Assembly: GCF_005146945.1 (NCBI RefSeq)
Contig: NZ_SWMS01000001.1
Location: 186,001 to 250,000, forward strand
Length of the DNA: 64,000 nucleotides
Origin: Prauserella endophytica
GTDB taxonomy: Bacteria > Actinomycetota > Actinomycetes > Mycobacteriales > Pseudonocardiaceae
Reading direction: 5' to 3'
A program made the translations under genes and the position numbers. Positions 34,679 to 43,725 of the stretch are shown here, one piece after another; the stretch's first letter is position 1, and every line of letters starts with the position of its first letter. The notes under the pieces were generated by a model, which saw nothing but the letters and a program-made list of their open reading frames with translations, was not told where the DNA came from and did no database searches.

Positions 34679-35896
34679 ATGCCGTCCCCCGAACAGTGGA
34701 CGCGCCCGGAGCCTGGCGCCGGACCGGCCGCGACAGCGGCGGAACCGACCCCAGAACAGGTGATTGCGGGTTTGCGAGCAACTACAGAAGGCGGTGCTGA
34801 GCTCACTCAGCTCCTGACTCCCGAAGGTGAGCGCGTCTCGTCGGCGATGTTCGACCCCTATGTCGCCGACATCGACGCCGAGGCACTGCGCGGGCTCTAC
34901 CGCGACATGGTGCTGGTCCGCCGCGCCGACCGGGAAGCGAACGCGATGCAGCGCCAGGGCCAGCTGGGCATCTGGGTTCCGCTGCTCGGGCAGGAAGCCG
35001 CACAGGTCGGCTCCGGCCGCGCGCTCAAGCCGCGCGACATGGCGTTCCCCAGCTACCGCGAGCACGGCGTCGCCTACACGCGCGGCGTCGACTTCCGCGA
35101 GCTGCTGGGCATCTTCCGGTGCACTGACCACGGCGGCTGGGACTTCCAGCAGCACCGCTTCCATCCGTACACGATCGTCATCGGCAACCAGGTCCTCAAC
35201 GCCGCCGGCTACGCGATGGGCCAGAAGTTCGACGGCAAGGTGGGCGGAGCCGACGCGGACGAGACCGCCGAGGCCACCATCTGCTACTTCGGCGACGGAG
35301 CCACCAGCCAGGGCGACGTGCACGAGGGCTTCGTGTGGGCCGCGGTCTACGACGCGCCGCTCGTGTTCTTCTGCCAGAACAACCAGTGGGCCATCTCCGA
35401 GCCGACGGAGCGCCAGTCGCGACTGCCGCTCTACCAGCGCGCGCGGGGCTACGGCTTCCCCGGCATCCGCGTCGACGGCAACGACGTGCTCGGCTGCCTC
35501 GCCGTCACCCGCTGGGCGCTCGAGGAGTGCAGGCACGGCAACGGTCCGGTGCTGATCGAGGCGTTCACCTACCGCATGGACGCCCACACCACCACCGACG
35601 ACCCCACGCGCTACCGGCTCTCCGACGAGCTCGAGGTGTGGAAGCACAAGGACCCCATCGAGCGGGTCCGCGTGCACCTGGCGCGCACGGGCAGCGCCGA
35701 CCAGGAGTTCTTCGACGAGGTACAGGCCGAGGCCGACCGGTTCGCCGCCGAGCTGCGCGACTACTGCTTCAACATGCCGGAACCGCCGCCGGAGCGGGTC
35801 TTCGCCAACGTGTACGCGGAGCCCTCGCCGGTGCTTGAGGCCCAGCGCGAGGAGTACCTCTCCTACCTCGCGGGCTTCGGGGCGGGTGAGCACTGA
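34679..35896 (+). CDS. bkdA: branched-chain 2-oxoacid dehydrogenase E1 alpha
   Basis: A 405-residue thiamin-diphosphate decarboxylase subunit from ATG 34679 with AAGGAG upstream. The ThDP motif is YFGDGATSQGDVHEG ... CQNNQWAISEP, and the phosphorylation-loop region is YRMDAHTTTDDPTRYR. QGQLGIWVPLLGQEAAQVG is typical of branched-chain rather than pyruvate enzymes, and the order E1alpha-E1beta-E2 matches bkdABC of Mycobacterium and bkdFGH of Streptomyces. It catalyses decarboxylation of branched 2-oxoacids, supplying iso/anteiso primers and propionyl/acetyl-CoA. A pyruvate role cannot be excluded. Confidence 0.9.
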   Translation: MPSPEQWTRPEPGAGPAATAAEPTPEQVIAGLRATTEGGAELTQLLTPEGERVSSAMFDPYVADIDAEALRGLYRDMVLVRRADREANAMQRQGQLGIWVPLLGQEAAQVGSGRALKPRDMAFPSYREHGVAYTRGVDFRELLGIFRCTDHGGWDFQQHRFHPYTIVIGNQVLNAAGYAMGQKFDGKVGGADADETAEATICYFGDGATSQGDVHEGFVWAAVYDAPLVFFCQNNQWAISEPTERQSRLPLYQRARGYGFPGIRVDGNDVLGCLAVTRWALEECRHGNGPVLIEAFTYRMDAHTTTDDPTRYRLSDELEVWKHKDPIERVRVHLARTGSADQEFFDEVQAEADRFAAELRDYCFNMPEPPPERVFANVYAEPSPVLEAQREEYLSYLAGFGAGEH

Positions 35897-36924
35897 TGGC
35901 GGCTCCCGTGAAATCCACAGTAGACACTCCGACGTCGAGCGTGCAGAACCTCACGATCGGAAAGGCGCTCAACCTCGGCCTGCGCAGGGCGATGGAGGCC
36001 GACGACAAGGTCATCGTCATGGGCGAGGACGTCGGCAAGCTCGGCGGCGTCTTCCGCATCACCGATGGCCTGCAGAAGGACTTCGGCGAACACCGGGTGC
36101 TGGACACGCCGCTCGCCGAGTCCGGGATCATCGGCACCGCGGTCGGCCTCGCGGTGCGCGGCTACCGGCCGGTGTGCGAGATCCAGTTCGAGGGGTTCAT
36201 CTTCCCCGGCTTCGACCAGATCTCCAGCCAGGTCGCGAAGCTGCACTACCGCACACAGGGCAAGGTCAAGGTCCCCATCGTCATCCGGGTGCCGTTCGGC
36301 GGCGGGATCGGCGCTGTCGAGCACCACTCCGAGTCGCCGGAGTCGTTGTTCAGCCACATCGCGGGGCTGAAGGTCGTCTCGTGCTCGAACCCGGTGGACG
36401 CGTACTGGATGATCCAGCAGGCCATCTCCGCCGACGACCCCGTGCTGTTCTTCGAGCCGAAGCGGCTCTACCACTCGGGTGCGCTCAAGGCGCCGGTCGA
36501 GACCGCCGCCACGCCCGACCCGCTGTTCGCCTCACGGGTGCTGCGCCGCGGTGACGCGGCCACCCTGGTGGCCTACGGGCCTTCGGTGAAGGTGTGCCTC
36601 GACGCCGCGACCGCGGCCGAGGAGGAGGGCCGGTCGCTGGAGGTCATCGACCTGCGCACGCTCTCGCCCCTCGACCTCGAGCCGGTGTTCGAGTCGGTGC
36701 GCCGCACCGGACGGCTCATCACGGTGAGCGAGGCATCAGCCGAGTCGTCGCTGACCTCGGAGATCGCCGCCCGCGTCCAGCAGGAGTGCTTCTACTCGCT
36801 GGAGGCGCCGGTGCTGCGCGTGACCGGGTTCGACACGCCGTACCCGCCGTCGAAGCTGGAGGAGCATTTCCTCCCGGACCTCGACCGGGTGCTGCACGCC
36901 GTCGACCGCGCGCTGGACTGGTGA
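35896..36924 (+). CDS. bkdB: branched-chain 2-oxoacid dehydrogenase E1 beta
   Basis: A 342-residue protein from ATG 35896, whose first base is the last base of the E1alpha stop. Typical transketolase-like beta-subunit features: GKALNLGLRRAMEADDKVIVMGEDVGKLGGVFRITDGL (in parts), PLAESGIIGTAVGLAVRGYRPVCEIQF (in parts), and a C-terminal domain with VAYGPSVKVCLDAA. Forms an alpha2beta2 E1. The E2 gene follows after 10 bases. Confidence 0.92.
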   Translation: MAAPVKSTVDTPTSSVQNLTIGKALNLGLRRAMEADDKVIVMGEDVGKLGGVFRITDGLQKDFGEHRVLDTPLAESGIIGTAVGLAVRGYRPVCEIQFEGFIFPGFDQISSQVAKLHYRTQGKVKVPIVIRVPFGGGIGAVEHHSESPESLFSHIAGLKVVSCSNPVDAYWMIQQAISADDPVLFFEPKRLYHSGALKAPVETAATPDPLFASRVLRRGDAATLVAYGPSVKVCLDAATAAEEEGRSLEVIDLRTLSPLDLEPVFESVRRTGRLITVSEASAESSLTSEIAARVQQECFYSLEAPVLRVTGFDTPYPPSKLEEHFLPDLDRVLHAVDRALDW

Positions 36925-36934
36925 GGGGGAGGGT

Positions 36935-38263
36935 ATGCCCGAGTACAAGCAGTTCCCCCTTGCCGACACCGCGGAAGGGCTGACGGAGGCGGAGATCCTC
37001 GGCTGGCGCGTGAAGCCCGGCGACGAGGTGCAGGTCAACCAGATCGTCGTGGAGATCGAGACGGCGAAGGCCGCTGTCGAGCTGCCGATCCCGTGGGCCG
37101 GTGTGGTCACCGAGCTGCTCGTGGAGCCGGGGCAGACGGTGGAGGTCGGCACGCCGATTCTCACGGTCGACGTCGACCCGCACGGCGCCGAGGCGCCCGC
37201 CGCGGCCGCCAACGGGTCCGCGCCCGCACCGCGGCAGGCCGCCGAGGAGGAGATGAAGCCCCTCGTCGGCTACGGCTCGAAGAACGTGGTCGCCAAGCGC
37301 CGCCCGCGCAAGGCAGCCGCGTCCGAGCCCACGGCGGTCGAGCCGGCACCGGTCGAGGCCCCACCGGTGGAAGCCGTGAACGGAGCCGCGGCACCGCCTC
37401 GCGGCGGGTACGTCCCCCTCGCGAAGCCGCCCGTGCGCAAGCTCGCCAAGGAACTGGGCGTCGACCTGCGCGAGCTCGTCGGCTCTGCCGAGGGCGGCGT
37501 GATCACGCGCGAGGACGTGCGGCGGGCGGCGGAGCCCTCGGCACCGGAGCCGGTGCCGACCGGGGACCGGGAGCGGAGGGTGCCCATCAAGGGCGTCCGC
37601 AAGGCCACCGCGCAGGCGATGGTCGCGAGCGCGTTCACGGCCCCGCATGTCACGGAGTTCCTCACCGTCGACGTCACGCCGATGATGGAGCTGCGGGAGA
37701 AGCTCAAGACGAGCCCGGCGTTCGCGGGCGTCAAGCTCACGCCGCTCGCGTTCGCCGCCAAGGCCGTGTGCCTCGCCGCGCGCAGGACACCGGACGTCAA
37801 CGCGGTGTGGGACGGCGAAGCTGGCGAGATCGTCTACAAGGACTACGTGCACCTCGGGATCGCCGCGGCCACCCCGCGCGGGCTCGTGGTGCCGAAGATC
37901 CGGGACGCCGACGCGATGTCGCTGGTGGAGCTGGCCAGGGCACTCGACGAGCTGACCGCCACGGCAAGGGACGGCAAGACGCCGCCGGAGGCGATGGTGA
38001 ACGGCACGTTCACGATCACCAACGTGGGCGTGTTCGGCGTCGACACCGGCACGCCGATCATCAACCCCGGCGAGTCGGCCATCCTGGCGGTCGGCGCCAT
38101 CCGCGACATGCCGTGGGTGGTGGACGGCGAGCTGGCCGTGCGCAAGGTGATGCAGCTGTCGCTGAGCTTCGACCACCGGGTGATCGACGGTCAGCAGGGC
38201 TCGCAGTTCCTCGCCGACGTCGGCGCGCTGCTCGCCGATCCGGCCGTGGCGATCACCTACTAG
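36935..38263 (+). CDS. bkdC: branched-chain 2-oxoacid dehydrogenase E2 (dihydrolipoyl acyltransferase)
   Basis: A 442-residue protein. Residues 1-80 form a single lipoyl domain with the lipoylated Lys 45 (EIETAKAAVELP). An Ala/Pro-rich linker follows, then a peripheral-subunit-binding domain near 160-195 (VRKLAKELGVDLRELVGS). The catalytic acyltransferase domain from about 210 carries the CoA-transfer motif FDHRVIDGQQG near the C-terminus. It transfers the branched acyl group to CoA. No E3 gene is adjacent, so the shared lipoamide dehydrogenase must be used. Confidence 0.93.
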   Translation: MPEYKQFPLADTAEGLTEAEILGWRVKPGDEVQVNQIVVEIETAKAAVELPIPWAGVVTELLVEPGQTVEVGTPILTVDVDPHGAEAPAAAANGSAPAPRQAAEEEMKPLVGYGSKNVVAKRRPRKAAASEPTAVEPAPVEAPPVEAVNGAAAPPRGGYVPLAKPPVRKLAKELGVDLRELVGSAEGGVITREDVRRAAEPSAPEPVPTGDRERRVPIKGVRKATAQAMVASAFTAPHVTEFLTVDVTPMMELREKLKTSPAFAGVKLTPLAFAAKAVCLAARRTPDVNAVWDGEAGEIVYKDYVHLGIAAATPRGLVVPKIRDADAMSLVELARALDELTATARDGKTPPEAMVNGTFTITNVGVFGVDTGTPIINPGESAILAVGAIRDMPWVVDGELAVRKVMQLSLSFDHRVIDGQQGSQFLADVGALLADPAVAITY

Positions 38264-38283
38264 GCCCCGATGCCGCGGCCCGC

Positions 38284-39678
38284 CTACGGGTGGGCCGCGG
38301 CGTCCGGGTGCCGCCTGCGTACGTGCGCCTCGGGTAGATCCGTGTCGACAAGTTCCACCTCGCGGGCGTTGAGCCAGGGACGCAGCCTCTCTGTGGGCCC
38401 CGCGGGCAGCCCCAGCTCACACGCCTCGAAGCGGGTGTCGATGAGCCACAGGTACGACGGCGCCCAGTGCAGGTCCCGCAGCTCGACGGAGCAGCGCTCG
38501 AAGCCGCAGCCTTCGACCACCACCTGCCCCATGCTGGTCTGGTTCAACCCGAAGGTGCCGCCGAAGTCCTCGAATTCGTAGTCCAGCGAGAGGTCCAGCC
38601 GGGAGTCGGCGAACTCGCACCGGTCGAACCGCAACGTCCCCGCCTTGACCAGCGCTCCCGAGAAGTCCAGCTGCTGCTGGTCGAACCTGGTGCGGTAGAA
38701 GTCGATGCACTGCCCGTGCAACTCCATGCGCCAGAAGTCGATGACCTTGCCGCCGAACTCCACGCCGACGAACTCCGCTCGCGCTTTCCCGAAGTAGGCG
38801 GAGCGAAAACTCGTCCGTTCCGAGGAGAACGTGGTGCCGTGACAGCTCAGCAGCCCGTTGAAGGTCGTCTTCTCGAACGACGTGAGCGCGCCGGTGAAGC
38901 TCGCCCGGTCGAACGTCACGTCGCCGCTGAACGTGAGGCCGCTGAAGTCCGCGTCGACGAAGGTGACGCCCGTGAAGTCGAGGGCGACGCCGCCCCACCG
39001 CGCCAGCCGGTCGCGGATCACGCGCAGCACGGTGTCGCGGACCTCCCGTTCGGACTCGGCGTTCTCGTCCTCCGCCAGCCGCAGGTAGCCGCACAGGACG
39101 TCGACGCACACCTGTCGCTGGTCGGTCCAGTCGTCGGCGAGGCCGGCCATTGCGTAGATGCCCGCGATGCGAACGGCGGCGTTCTCGTGGGCGAGTTGTT
39201 CGGCTGCGGAGCCGAAGCGTTCGTTGAAGGCCTGCGTCTGCTCGCGGTCGCCCCGCTCGACCTCCAGGTCGTGCTGGGCCTCCGCCACCCGCTGCTTGCG
39301 CAGGTTGAGAGCGAGCAGCACCACCCCGCCGAAGCCGGCGACCACCGCGAGCGCGATCTTGAGCAGCTCCAGGGTCTGCGCGACCCCGAACTCGCTCGCG
39401 GCGGGGAACCGGGGCCAGCCGAGCAGCCACAGCAGCCCGGCCGCGGTGCCGCTCGCCACGAGCACGGCCACGAGGAGCCAGCCGAGCACCGACGCCGCGA
39501 TGCCCGAAGGCACGAGCTTCGAGAGCCGTTCGAGCACGCGTGCCAGGGCGAACAGCACCGCCCAGGGCCGAGACCACCGGCCGCGCTTCGCGCCGACCCT
39601 GATGATCATCAGCGCCGCCACGATCAGCGCGCCGACCACCACGAAGCGCAGCACGTCCCAGGTGAAGATCCCGCTCAC
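38284..39678 (-). CDS. membrane-anchored pentapeptide-type beta-helix protein
   Basis: A 464-residue protein from GTG 39678. It has three N-terminal membrane helices (FVVVGALIVAALMII; VLGWLLVAVLVASGTAAGLLWLLG in parts; ALAVVAGFGGVVLLALNL), then a helical stalk (KQRVAEAQHDLEVERGDREQ). Residues about 225-440 are strand repeats of pentapeptide style (GVTFVDADFSGLTFSGDVTF; DRASFTGALTSF; RFDRCEFADSRLDL). Proteins of this type are common in actinobacteria, and function is unknown. The membrane part is at the opposite end from that of the beta-helix protein at 13886-16252. Confidence 0.82.
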   Translation of the reverse strand: MSGIFTWDVLRFVVVGALIVAALMIIRVGAKRGRWSRPWAVLFALARVLERLSKLVPSGIAASVLGWLLVAVLVASGTAAGLLWLLGWPRFPAASEFGVAQTLELLKIALAVVAGFGGVVLLALNLRKQRVAEAQHDLEVERGDREQTQAFNERFGSAAEQLAHENAAVRIAGIYAMAGLADDWTDQRQVCVDVLCGYLRLAEDENAESEREVRDTVLRVIRDRLARWGGVALDFTGVTFVDADFSGLTFSGDVTFDRASFTGALTSFEKTTFNGLLSCHGTTFSSERTSFRSAYFGKARAEFVGVEFGGKVIDFWRMELHGQCIDFYRTRFDQQQLDFSGALVKAGTLRFDRCEFADSRLDLSLDYEFEDFGGTFGLNQTSMGQVVVEGCGFERCSVELRDLHWAPSYLWLIDTRFEACELGLPAGPTERLRPWLNAREVELVDTDLPEAHVRRRHPDAAAHP

Positions 39679-39746
39679 GAGGGGTGACGTTATCCATTCA
39701 GCGCGCAGCGCGGGAGCAAAAGGGCCGACTCACGCGTTGTCCGGGT

Positions 39747-40205
39747 ATGGCCGTCGTGTTCTTGCTGTACCTGGTCGCCGAGGTGGCCGCCGTGTGGGCG
39801 GTCGCTTCGCTGATCGGGTTCCTGCCCACGCTCGGTGTGCTGCTGGCCGGGGCCTTCCTCGGCTCGTGGCTCGCCCGCCGCGAGGGGGGCAAGGCAGCAC
39901 GCGCGTTCATGGCCACCGCGCGGTCGGGGCGGTCCCCGCACGCCGAGGTCACCAACGGCATGCTCGTGGGCCTCGGCGGGCTGCTGATCCTGATCCCGGG
40001 CTTCGTGAGCGACGTCTTCGGCCTGCTGTTGCTGCTGCCGCCGACGCGTGCGGTGGTGCGCAAGGCGTGGGTGCGCCGCATCGAGAAGCGCGCTCCGCTC
40101 GGCTACCCGGCGCAGGGCCGGGTGATCGTGGTCGACAGCGAGGTCGTCGGCGACAACAAGGGCGACCAGGACCCGCCGCCGCGCATGATCATCGACTCGC
40201 AGTGA
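39747..40205 (+). CDS. FxsA family membrane protein
   Basis: A 152-residue protein from ATG 39747. Two to three hydrophobic segments: VFLLYLVAEVAAVWAVASLIG, then TLGVLLAGAFLGSWL, and later GLGGLLILIPGFVSDVFGLLLLLP (in parts), with the conserved IPGFxSDxxGLLLLxPPxR pattern of FxsA/phage T7 exclusion suppressor proteins. Cellular function is not known. The C-terminus is hydrophilic and Asp-rich. Confidence 0.88.
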   Translation: MAVVFLLYLVAEVAAVWAVASLIGFLPTLGVLLAGAFLGSWLARREGGKAARAFMATARSGRSPHAEVTNGMLVGLGGLLILIPGFVSDVFGLLLLLPPTRAVVRKAWVRRIEKRAPLGYPAQGRVIVVDSEVVGDNKGDQDPPPRMIIDSQ

Positions 40206-40206
40206 C

Positions 40207-40764
40207 CTACGCGCCCTTGGGTATGTCGAAGTAGCTGCTGAACCGCACCGCCGGCGCGTACTCGCCCTTCACCTTGACCTTGCCGGTCACGAACATCGTG
40301 GCCACGGCGGCGTTGCCCGTCGCCATCCTGATGAAATCCTCCACGGCCACCGTGATCGTCGTGTCCGCGGTCCGGGCGCAGTCGGCGCTCGAAACGCACC
40401 GGCCGTCCTCGATCACCGTCTGGAACCGGTCGAAATCCTCGGAGCCGTCCGGAAAGCGCCAGCCGACCACGATGCTCAGGTGCTGAGCCTTCTGCGGCAG
40501 GAAATGATCGGACATTCGCCTGAAGATCTCGTCGAGAAAAACCGCGCGCAATTCCGGGTGCTGCGCGATTCCTTTGATCTGTTCTTTCGAGGCCCGGCCG
40601 ACGATTCCGGCGAGCACCTCCGTGGACAACGACGTGAGCGACACCCCCGCGCCCGCCGTGTCCAACATGTGGAGGGTTTCGAGCAGCTGAACGAACTGCT
40701 CGGTGCTCAGCGCCCGCACGTCGATGCTGCGAGCGAAGTCGTCCAGGACGCTTTCCGAGGACAC
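40207..40764 (-). CDS. SCP2-like sterol/lipid-binding domain protein
   Basis: A 185-residue protein from GTG 40764. The C-terminal 100 residues have the SCP2 pattern: WRFPDGSEDFDRFQTVIEDG, DTTITVAVEDFIRMATGNAAVATMFVTGKVKVKGE (in parts) and AVRFSSYF. The N-terminal 75 residues are helical and unassigned. SCP2 folds bind lipids or fatty acyl-CoAs. It sits next to the TetR/fatty-acid cluster but diverges from tetR; involvement in lipid metabolism is inference. Confidence 0.75.
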   Translation of the reverse strand: MSSESVLDDFARSIDVRALSTEQFVQLLETLHMLDTAGAGVSLTSLSTEVLAGIVGRASKEQIKGIAQHPELRAVFLDEIFRRMSDHFLPQKAQHLSIVVGWRFPDGSEDFDRFQTVIEDGRCVSSADCARTADTTITVAVEDFIRMATGNAAVATMFVTGKVKVKGEYAPAVRFSSYFDIPKGA

Positions 40765-40772
40765 GGCGTAAG

Positions 40773-40788
40773 GTTACTCAGCGGTAGA
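40773..40788. promoter_or_regulatory. weak operator-like site between the SCP2 and TetR genes
   Basis: GTTACTCAGCGGTAGA matches the core of the 43726-43747 palindrome at 9 of 16 positions, keeping TACTC on the left and GTAG on the right. It could serve autoregulation of the adjacent TetR gene. The match is weak and by eye. Confidence 0.25.
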
Positions 40789-40852
40789 TAAGGCGGCAAA
40801 CCGAGCGGAACCTCCCTGCCGGGTAGCGTTTCCGGGAGGACAGGAGGTTCTG

Positions 40853-41512
40853 GTGACCGAGGACGTAAGACGCTCGCCCGAACGGGCTAAACGGCTACCC
40901 CGAGCGGTGCGGGAGAAGCAGATTCTCGACGCCGCGGTGGCGGTGTTCTCGCGTCACGGCTATCACTCCGCGTCAATGGACGAGATCTCCGACGTCGCGG
41001 GCGTGTCCAAGCCGATGATCTACAGCTATCTCGGCGCCAAGGAGGACCTGTTCATCCACTGCATCCGCCGCGAGGCGGGCAGGCTGCTGCAGGCCGTGCA
41101 GACCGGCATCAAACCGGACGTCCCGCCGGACATGCAGCTGTGGCACGGGCTGCGCTCGTTCTACGGGTTCGTCGCCGAGTACCGCGAGTCATGGACGGTG
41201 CTGCACCGGCAGGCACTGACCGTGGGCGGCCCGTTCGCGGGTGAGGTCGACGCGCTGCGCAGCAAGGCGATCGAGCTGGTGTCCGGGCTCGTCGTTTCCG
41301 CTGGCGCCCGCAAGGGGCTCGCCGAGCAGGCCGAGTTCTCCGGCGAGGGGCTCGCCGCCGCGCTCGTCGGCGCCGCCGAGTCGCTCGCCGACTGGTGGCT
41401 CGACCACTCCGACGTCTCCGACGGGGTGCTCGCGTCGTGGCTGATGAACCTGATCTGGCTCGGCTTCAACGACCTGGTCGAGGGCGAGGTCTGGCGGCCT
41501 ACCGAGTCGTGA
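40853..41512 (+). CDS. TetR family transcriptional regulator
   Basis: A 219-residue repressor from GTG 40853 with AGGAGG upstream. The N-terminal helix-turn-helix is standard (REKQILDAAVAVFSRHGY; SMDEISDVAGVSKPMIYSYL; KEDLFIHCIRREAG). The C-terminal ligand domain is helical. It is convergent with htdX (14-base overlap). In M. tuberculosis a TetR gene (Rv0238) also lies near htdX-fabG4-fadA2-fadE5, so this protein is the obvious candidate for the palindromic operator at 43726. Confidence 0.9.
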   Translation: MTEDVRRSPERAKRLPRAVREKQILDAAVAVFSRHGYHSASMDEISDVAGVSKPMIYSYLGAKEDLFIHCIRREAGRLLQAVQTGIKPDVPPDMQLWHGLRSFYGFVAEYRESWTVLHRQALTVGGPFAGEVDALRSKAIELVSGLVVSAGARKGLAEQAEFSGEGLAAALVGAAESLADWWLDHSDVSDGVLASWLMNLIWLGFNDLVEGEVWRPTES

Positions 41513-42344
41513 TCGTGCCCTCGAGATGGGGCTTTGGCTTGCGCGCGTTCCACAACTCCAGGGCCCACCCCTCATCGGTCCGCCAGGTCGTGAACGCGAC
41601 CTTCGCGGGCAGCAGCACGGGCAGCTTGAACCGCACGTCGACGGTGTAGGCGCCGGGCAGCCTGCCCTCGAACGCGGCGAGGCTGCGGGCCTTGGTCCAC
41701 ATGCCGTGCGCGATCGCCGACGGGAAGCCGAACAGCTTCGCCGTGAGCCGATACAGGTGGATCGGGTTGCGATCGCCCGACACCTCGGCGTAGCGGCGCC
41801 CGATATCGGACGGCACGTGCCAGATCGCGTCCGCCGACGGCGCCGCGAGCTGCTCCTTCCTGCCGCCCGAACCGGACCCGCCGCCCCGCCGCAGGTACGT
41901 GCTCACGTCGGTCCACACCGTCTCGCCGCCCGCGATCGCCTCGCTGACGACGTCGAACTGCCTGCCCTTCTCGTGCGGGCGCAGGTGCTCCGCCCGCACC
42001 CGCAGCGTCAGTTCCTCGCCGATGCGCACCGGGCGGTGCTGGGTGATGCGGTTGGCCACATGCACCATGCCCAGCAGCGGGAACGGGAACTCCTGCTCCG
42101 ACATCAGCGCCACCTGCAACGGGAAAGCGAGGATGTGCGGATAGGTGGCCGGCAGCTCGTCGGTGAGCCGGAAGCCGCACACCTGGTTGTACGCGGCGAC
42201 GTGCGCCGGGTCGGCGACCACGCCCGCGCGCACGTACTCGATCTCCGGCAGGGTCTCGCCACCCGCCTTGCGCAGGCCGCCGACCACCGCCTTCGGGTAC
42301 AGCTTCGACAGGCTCGGCGCCTCGGTGAGCTCCTTGACCGTCAT
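41499..42344 (-). CDS. htdX: MaoC-like 3-hydroxyacyl-thioester dehydratase (HtdX type)
   Basis: A 281-residue double-hotdog hydratase from ATG 42344. The hydratase-2 motif is in the C-terminal half: YAEVSGDRNPIHLYRLTAKLFGF (in parts), AIAHGMW, with Asp and His as catalytic pair. The N-terminal half lacks the motif, as in mycobacterial HtdX (Rv0241c, 280 residues). Gene order htdX-fabG4 (reverse) and fadA2 (forward) is exactly that of Rv0241c-Rv0243. It acts on (R)-3-hydroxyacyl-CoA or ACP. Starts one base after the fabG4 stop. Confidence 0.92.
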   Translation of the reverse strand: MTVKELTEAPSLSKLYPKAVVGGLRKAGGETLPEIEYVRAGVVADPAHVAAYNQVCGFRLTDELPATYPHILAFPLQVALMSEQEFPFPLLGMVHVANRITQHRPVRIGEELTLRVRAEHLRPHEKGRQFDVVSEAIAGGETVWTDVSTYLRRGGGSGSGGRKEQLAAPSADAIWHVPSDIGRRYAEVSGDRNPIHLYRLTAKLFGFPSAIAHGMWTKARSLAAFEGRLPGAYTVDVRFKLPVLLPAKVAFTTWRTDEGWALELWNARKPKPHLEGTITTR

Positions 42345-42345
42345 G

Positions 42346-43689
42346 TCACGCCCCCAGGAACGCCTGGCCGCACACGCGCACGACGTTGCCGTTGACCGCC
42401 GAGGAGCCGGGGTTGGCGTACCAGGCGATGGTTTCGGCGACGTCCACGGGAAGGCCGCCCTGGGCGAGGCTCGACAGCCGCCGCCCGACCTCGCGGATCA
42501 CCACCGGAACCGCCGCGGTCATCTGCGTCTCGATGAAACCGGGGGCGACGGCGTTGATCGTGCCGCCGTACTCGGCGAGCCTCGGCGTGCCGTCGTGGAC
42601 CATCCCGATCACCCCCGCCTTGCTGGTGGCGTAGTTGGTCTGGCCGAGGTTGCCCGCGATGCCCGCGATCGAGGAGACGCCGATGATGCGGCCGTTCTCC
42701 TTGAGTACCTTCTCGGCGAGCAGCGTGTCGTTGACGGCGAGCTGGGCCACGAGGTTGACGTTCAGCACGGCGTCCCACGCGCTGTCGCTGAGGTTGCCGA
42801 GCGTCTTGTCCCTGGTGATGCCCGCGTTGTGGACGACGACGTCGACGCCGCCGTGGCGCTGGGTGAGGTACTCGGCGAGCTTGGCGGGCGCGTCGACGGC
42901 GGTGATGTCGAGTTGCAGCGCCGAGCCGCCGATCCTGTTGGCGACGGAGGAGAGGTCGCCGCCCTGCGCGGGGATGTCGAGCGCCACCACGTGCGCGCCG
43001 TCGCGCGCGAGCACCTCGGCGATCGCGGCGCCGATGCCCCGCGAGGCGCCCGTCACCAGCGCGACCTTGCCGGCAAGGGGCTCCTCCCAGCTCTCCGGCG
43101 CCCGCGCCGTGGTGACGCCGCCCGTGCCGATCCGGATCACCTGGCCGTCGACGAACGCCGACTTCGCGGAGAGCAGGAACCGCAGAGTCGACTCGGTCGC
43201 GTCCTCGGCTCCCTCGCCGACGTAGACGAGCTGCGCCGTGGCACCGCGCTTGAGCTCCTTGCCGACGGAGCGGGTGAACCCTTCGAGCGCGCGCTGCGCG
43301 ATGTGCTCGCGGCCCTGCGCCTGCTCGGGCGGGGTGCCGAGCACCACGACGCGCCCGTTGGCGGCGATGCGGCGGATCACCGGGTGGAAGAAGCGGTGCA
43401 GCTCGCGCAGCGCTGCGGGCTCGGTGATGCCCGTGGCGTCGAAGACCAGCGCGCCGTAGCGCACGTCGTCGGCCGCGGCGGTGTGGACGTCCAGCCCGAT
43501 CGCGCCGAGCTGGGTGGTGAGTACCTTCTCGAGCCTGCCACCGGGCGCGCTGCCGAGAAGTGCGGGACCATCGAGAGCGGGCTGTCCCGGCCGGTAGCGA
43601 CGCAGGGTCGGTGGGTTCGGCAGGCCGAGCCTCGGCACCACGAACTTCCCGACCGGTGTCCTGGTGAACCGCTGATACCTGTCAGCCAT
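42346..43689 (-). CDS. fabG4: high-molecular-weight 3-oxoacyl reductase FabG4
   Basis: A 447-residue protein from ATG 43689 (MADRYQRFTRTPVGKFV). It has an N-terminal flavodoxin-like domain of about 200 residues and a C-terminal short-chain dehydrogenase. The dinucleotide motif is VTGASRGIGAAIAE, then NAGITRDK, and the catalytic Ser/Tyr/Lys in GVSSIAGIAGNLGQTNYATSKAG (in parts). This two-domain form is characteristic of mycobacterial FabG4 (Rv0242c, 454 residues), an NADH-preferring 3-oxoacyl-CoA reductase. Upstream open frame beyond 43689 is non-homologous. Operon with htdX. Confidence 0.95.
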   Translation of the reverse strand: MADRYQRFTRTPVGKFVVPRLGLPNPPTLRRYRPGQPALDGPALLGSAPGGRLEKVLTTQLGAIGLDVHTAAADDVRYGALVFDATGITEPAALRELHRFFHPVIRRIAANGRVVVLGTPPEQAQGREHIAQRALEGFTRSVGKELKRGATAQLVYVGEGAEDATESTLRFLLSAKSAFVDGQVIRIGTGGVTTARAPESWEEPLAGKVALVTGASRGIGAAIAEVLARDGAHVVALDIPAQGGDLSSVANRIGGSALQLDITAVDAPAKLAEYLTQRHGGVDVVVHNAGITRDKTLGNLSDSAWDAVLNVNLVAQLAVNDTLLAEKVLKENGRIIGVSSIAGIAGNLGQTNYATSKAGVIGMVHDGTPRLAEYGGTINAVAPGFIETQMTAAVPVVIREVGRRLSSLAQGGLPVDVAETIAWYANPGSSAVNGNVVRVCGQAFLGA

Positions 43690-43725
43690 CGGATTGCCTC
43701 CCGTGCCGATTGTGCACCGCCAGCC

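Noticed and set aside
31617-34781. 1054-codon continuous minus-strand frame through the aminotransferase
   Set aside because: The aminotransferase begins at 32888 with its own ribosome site; upstream of it the frame runs out of phase through the M20 peptidase gene and has no homology.
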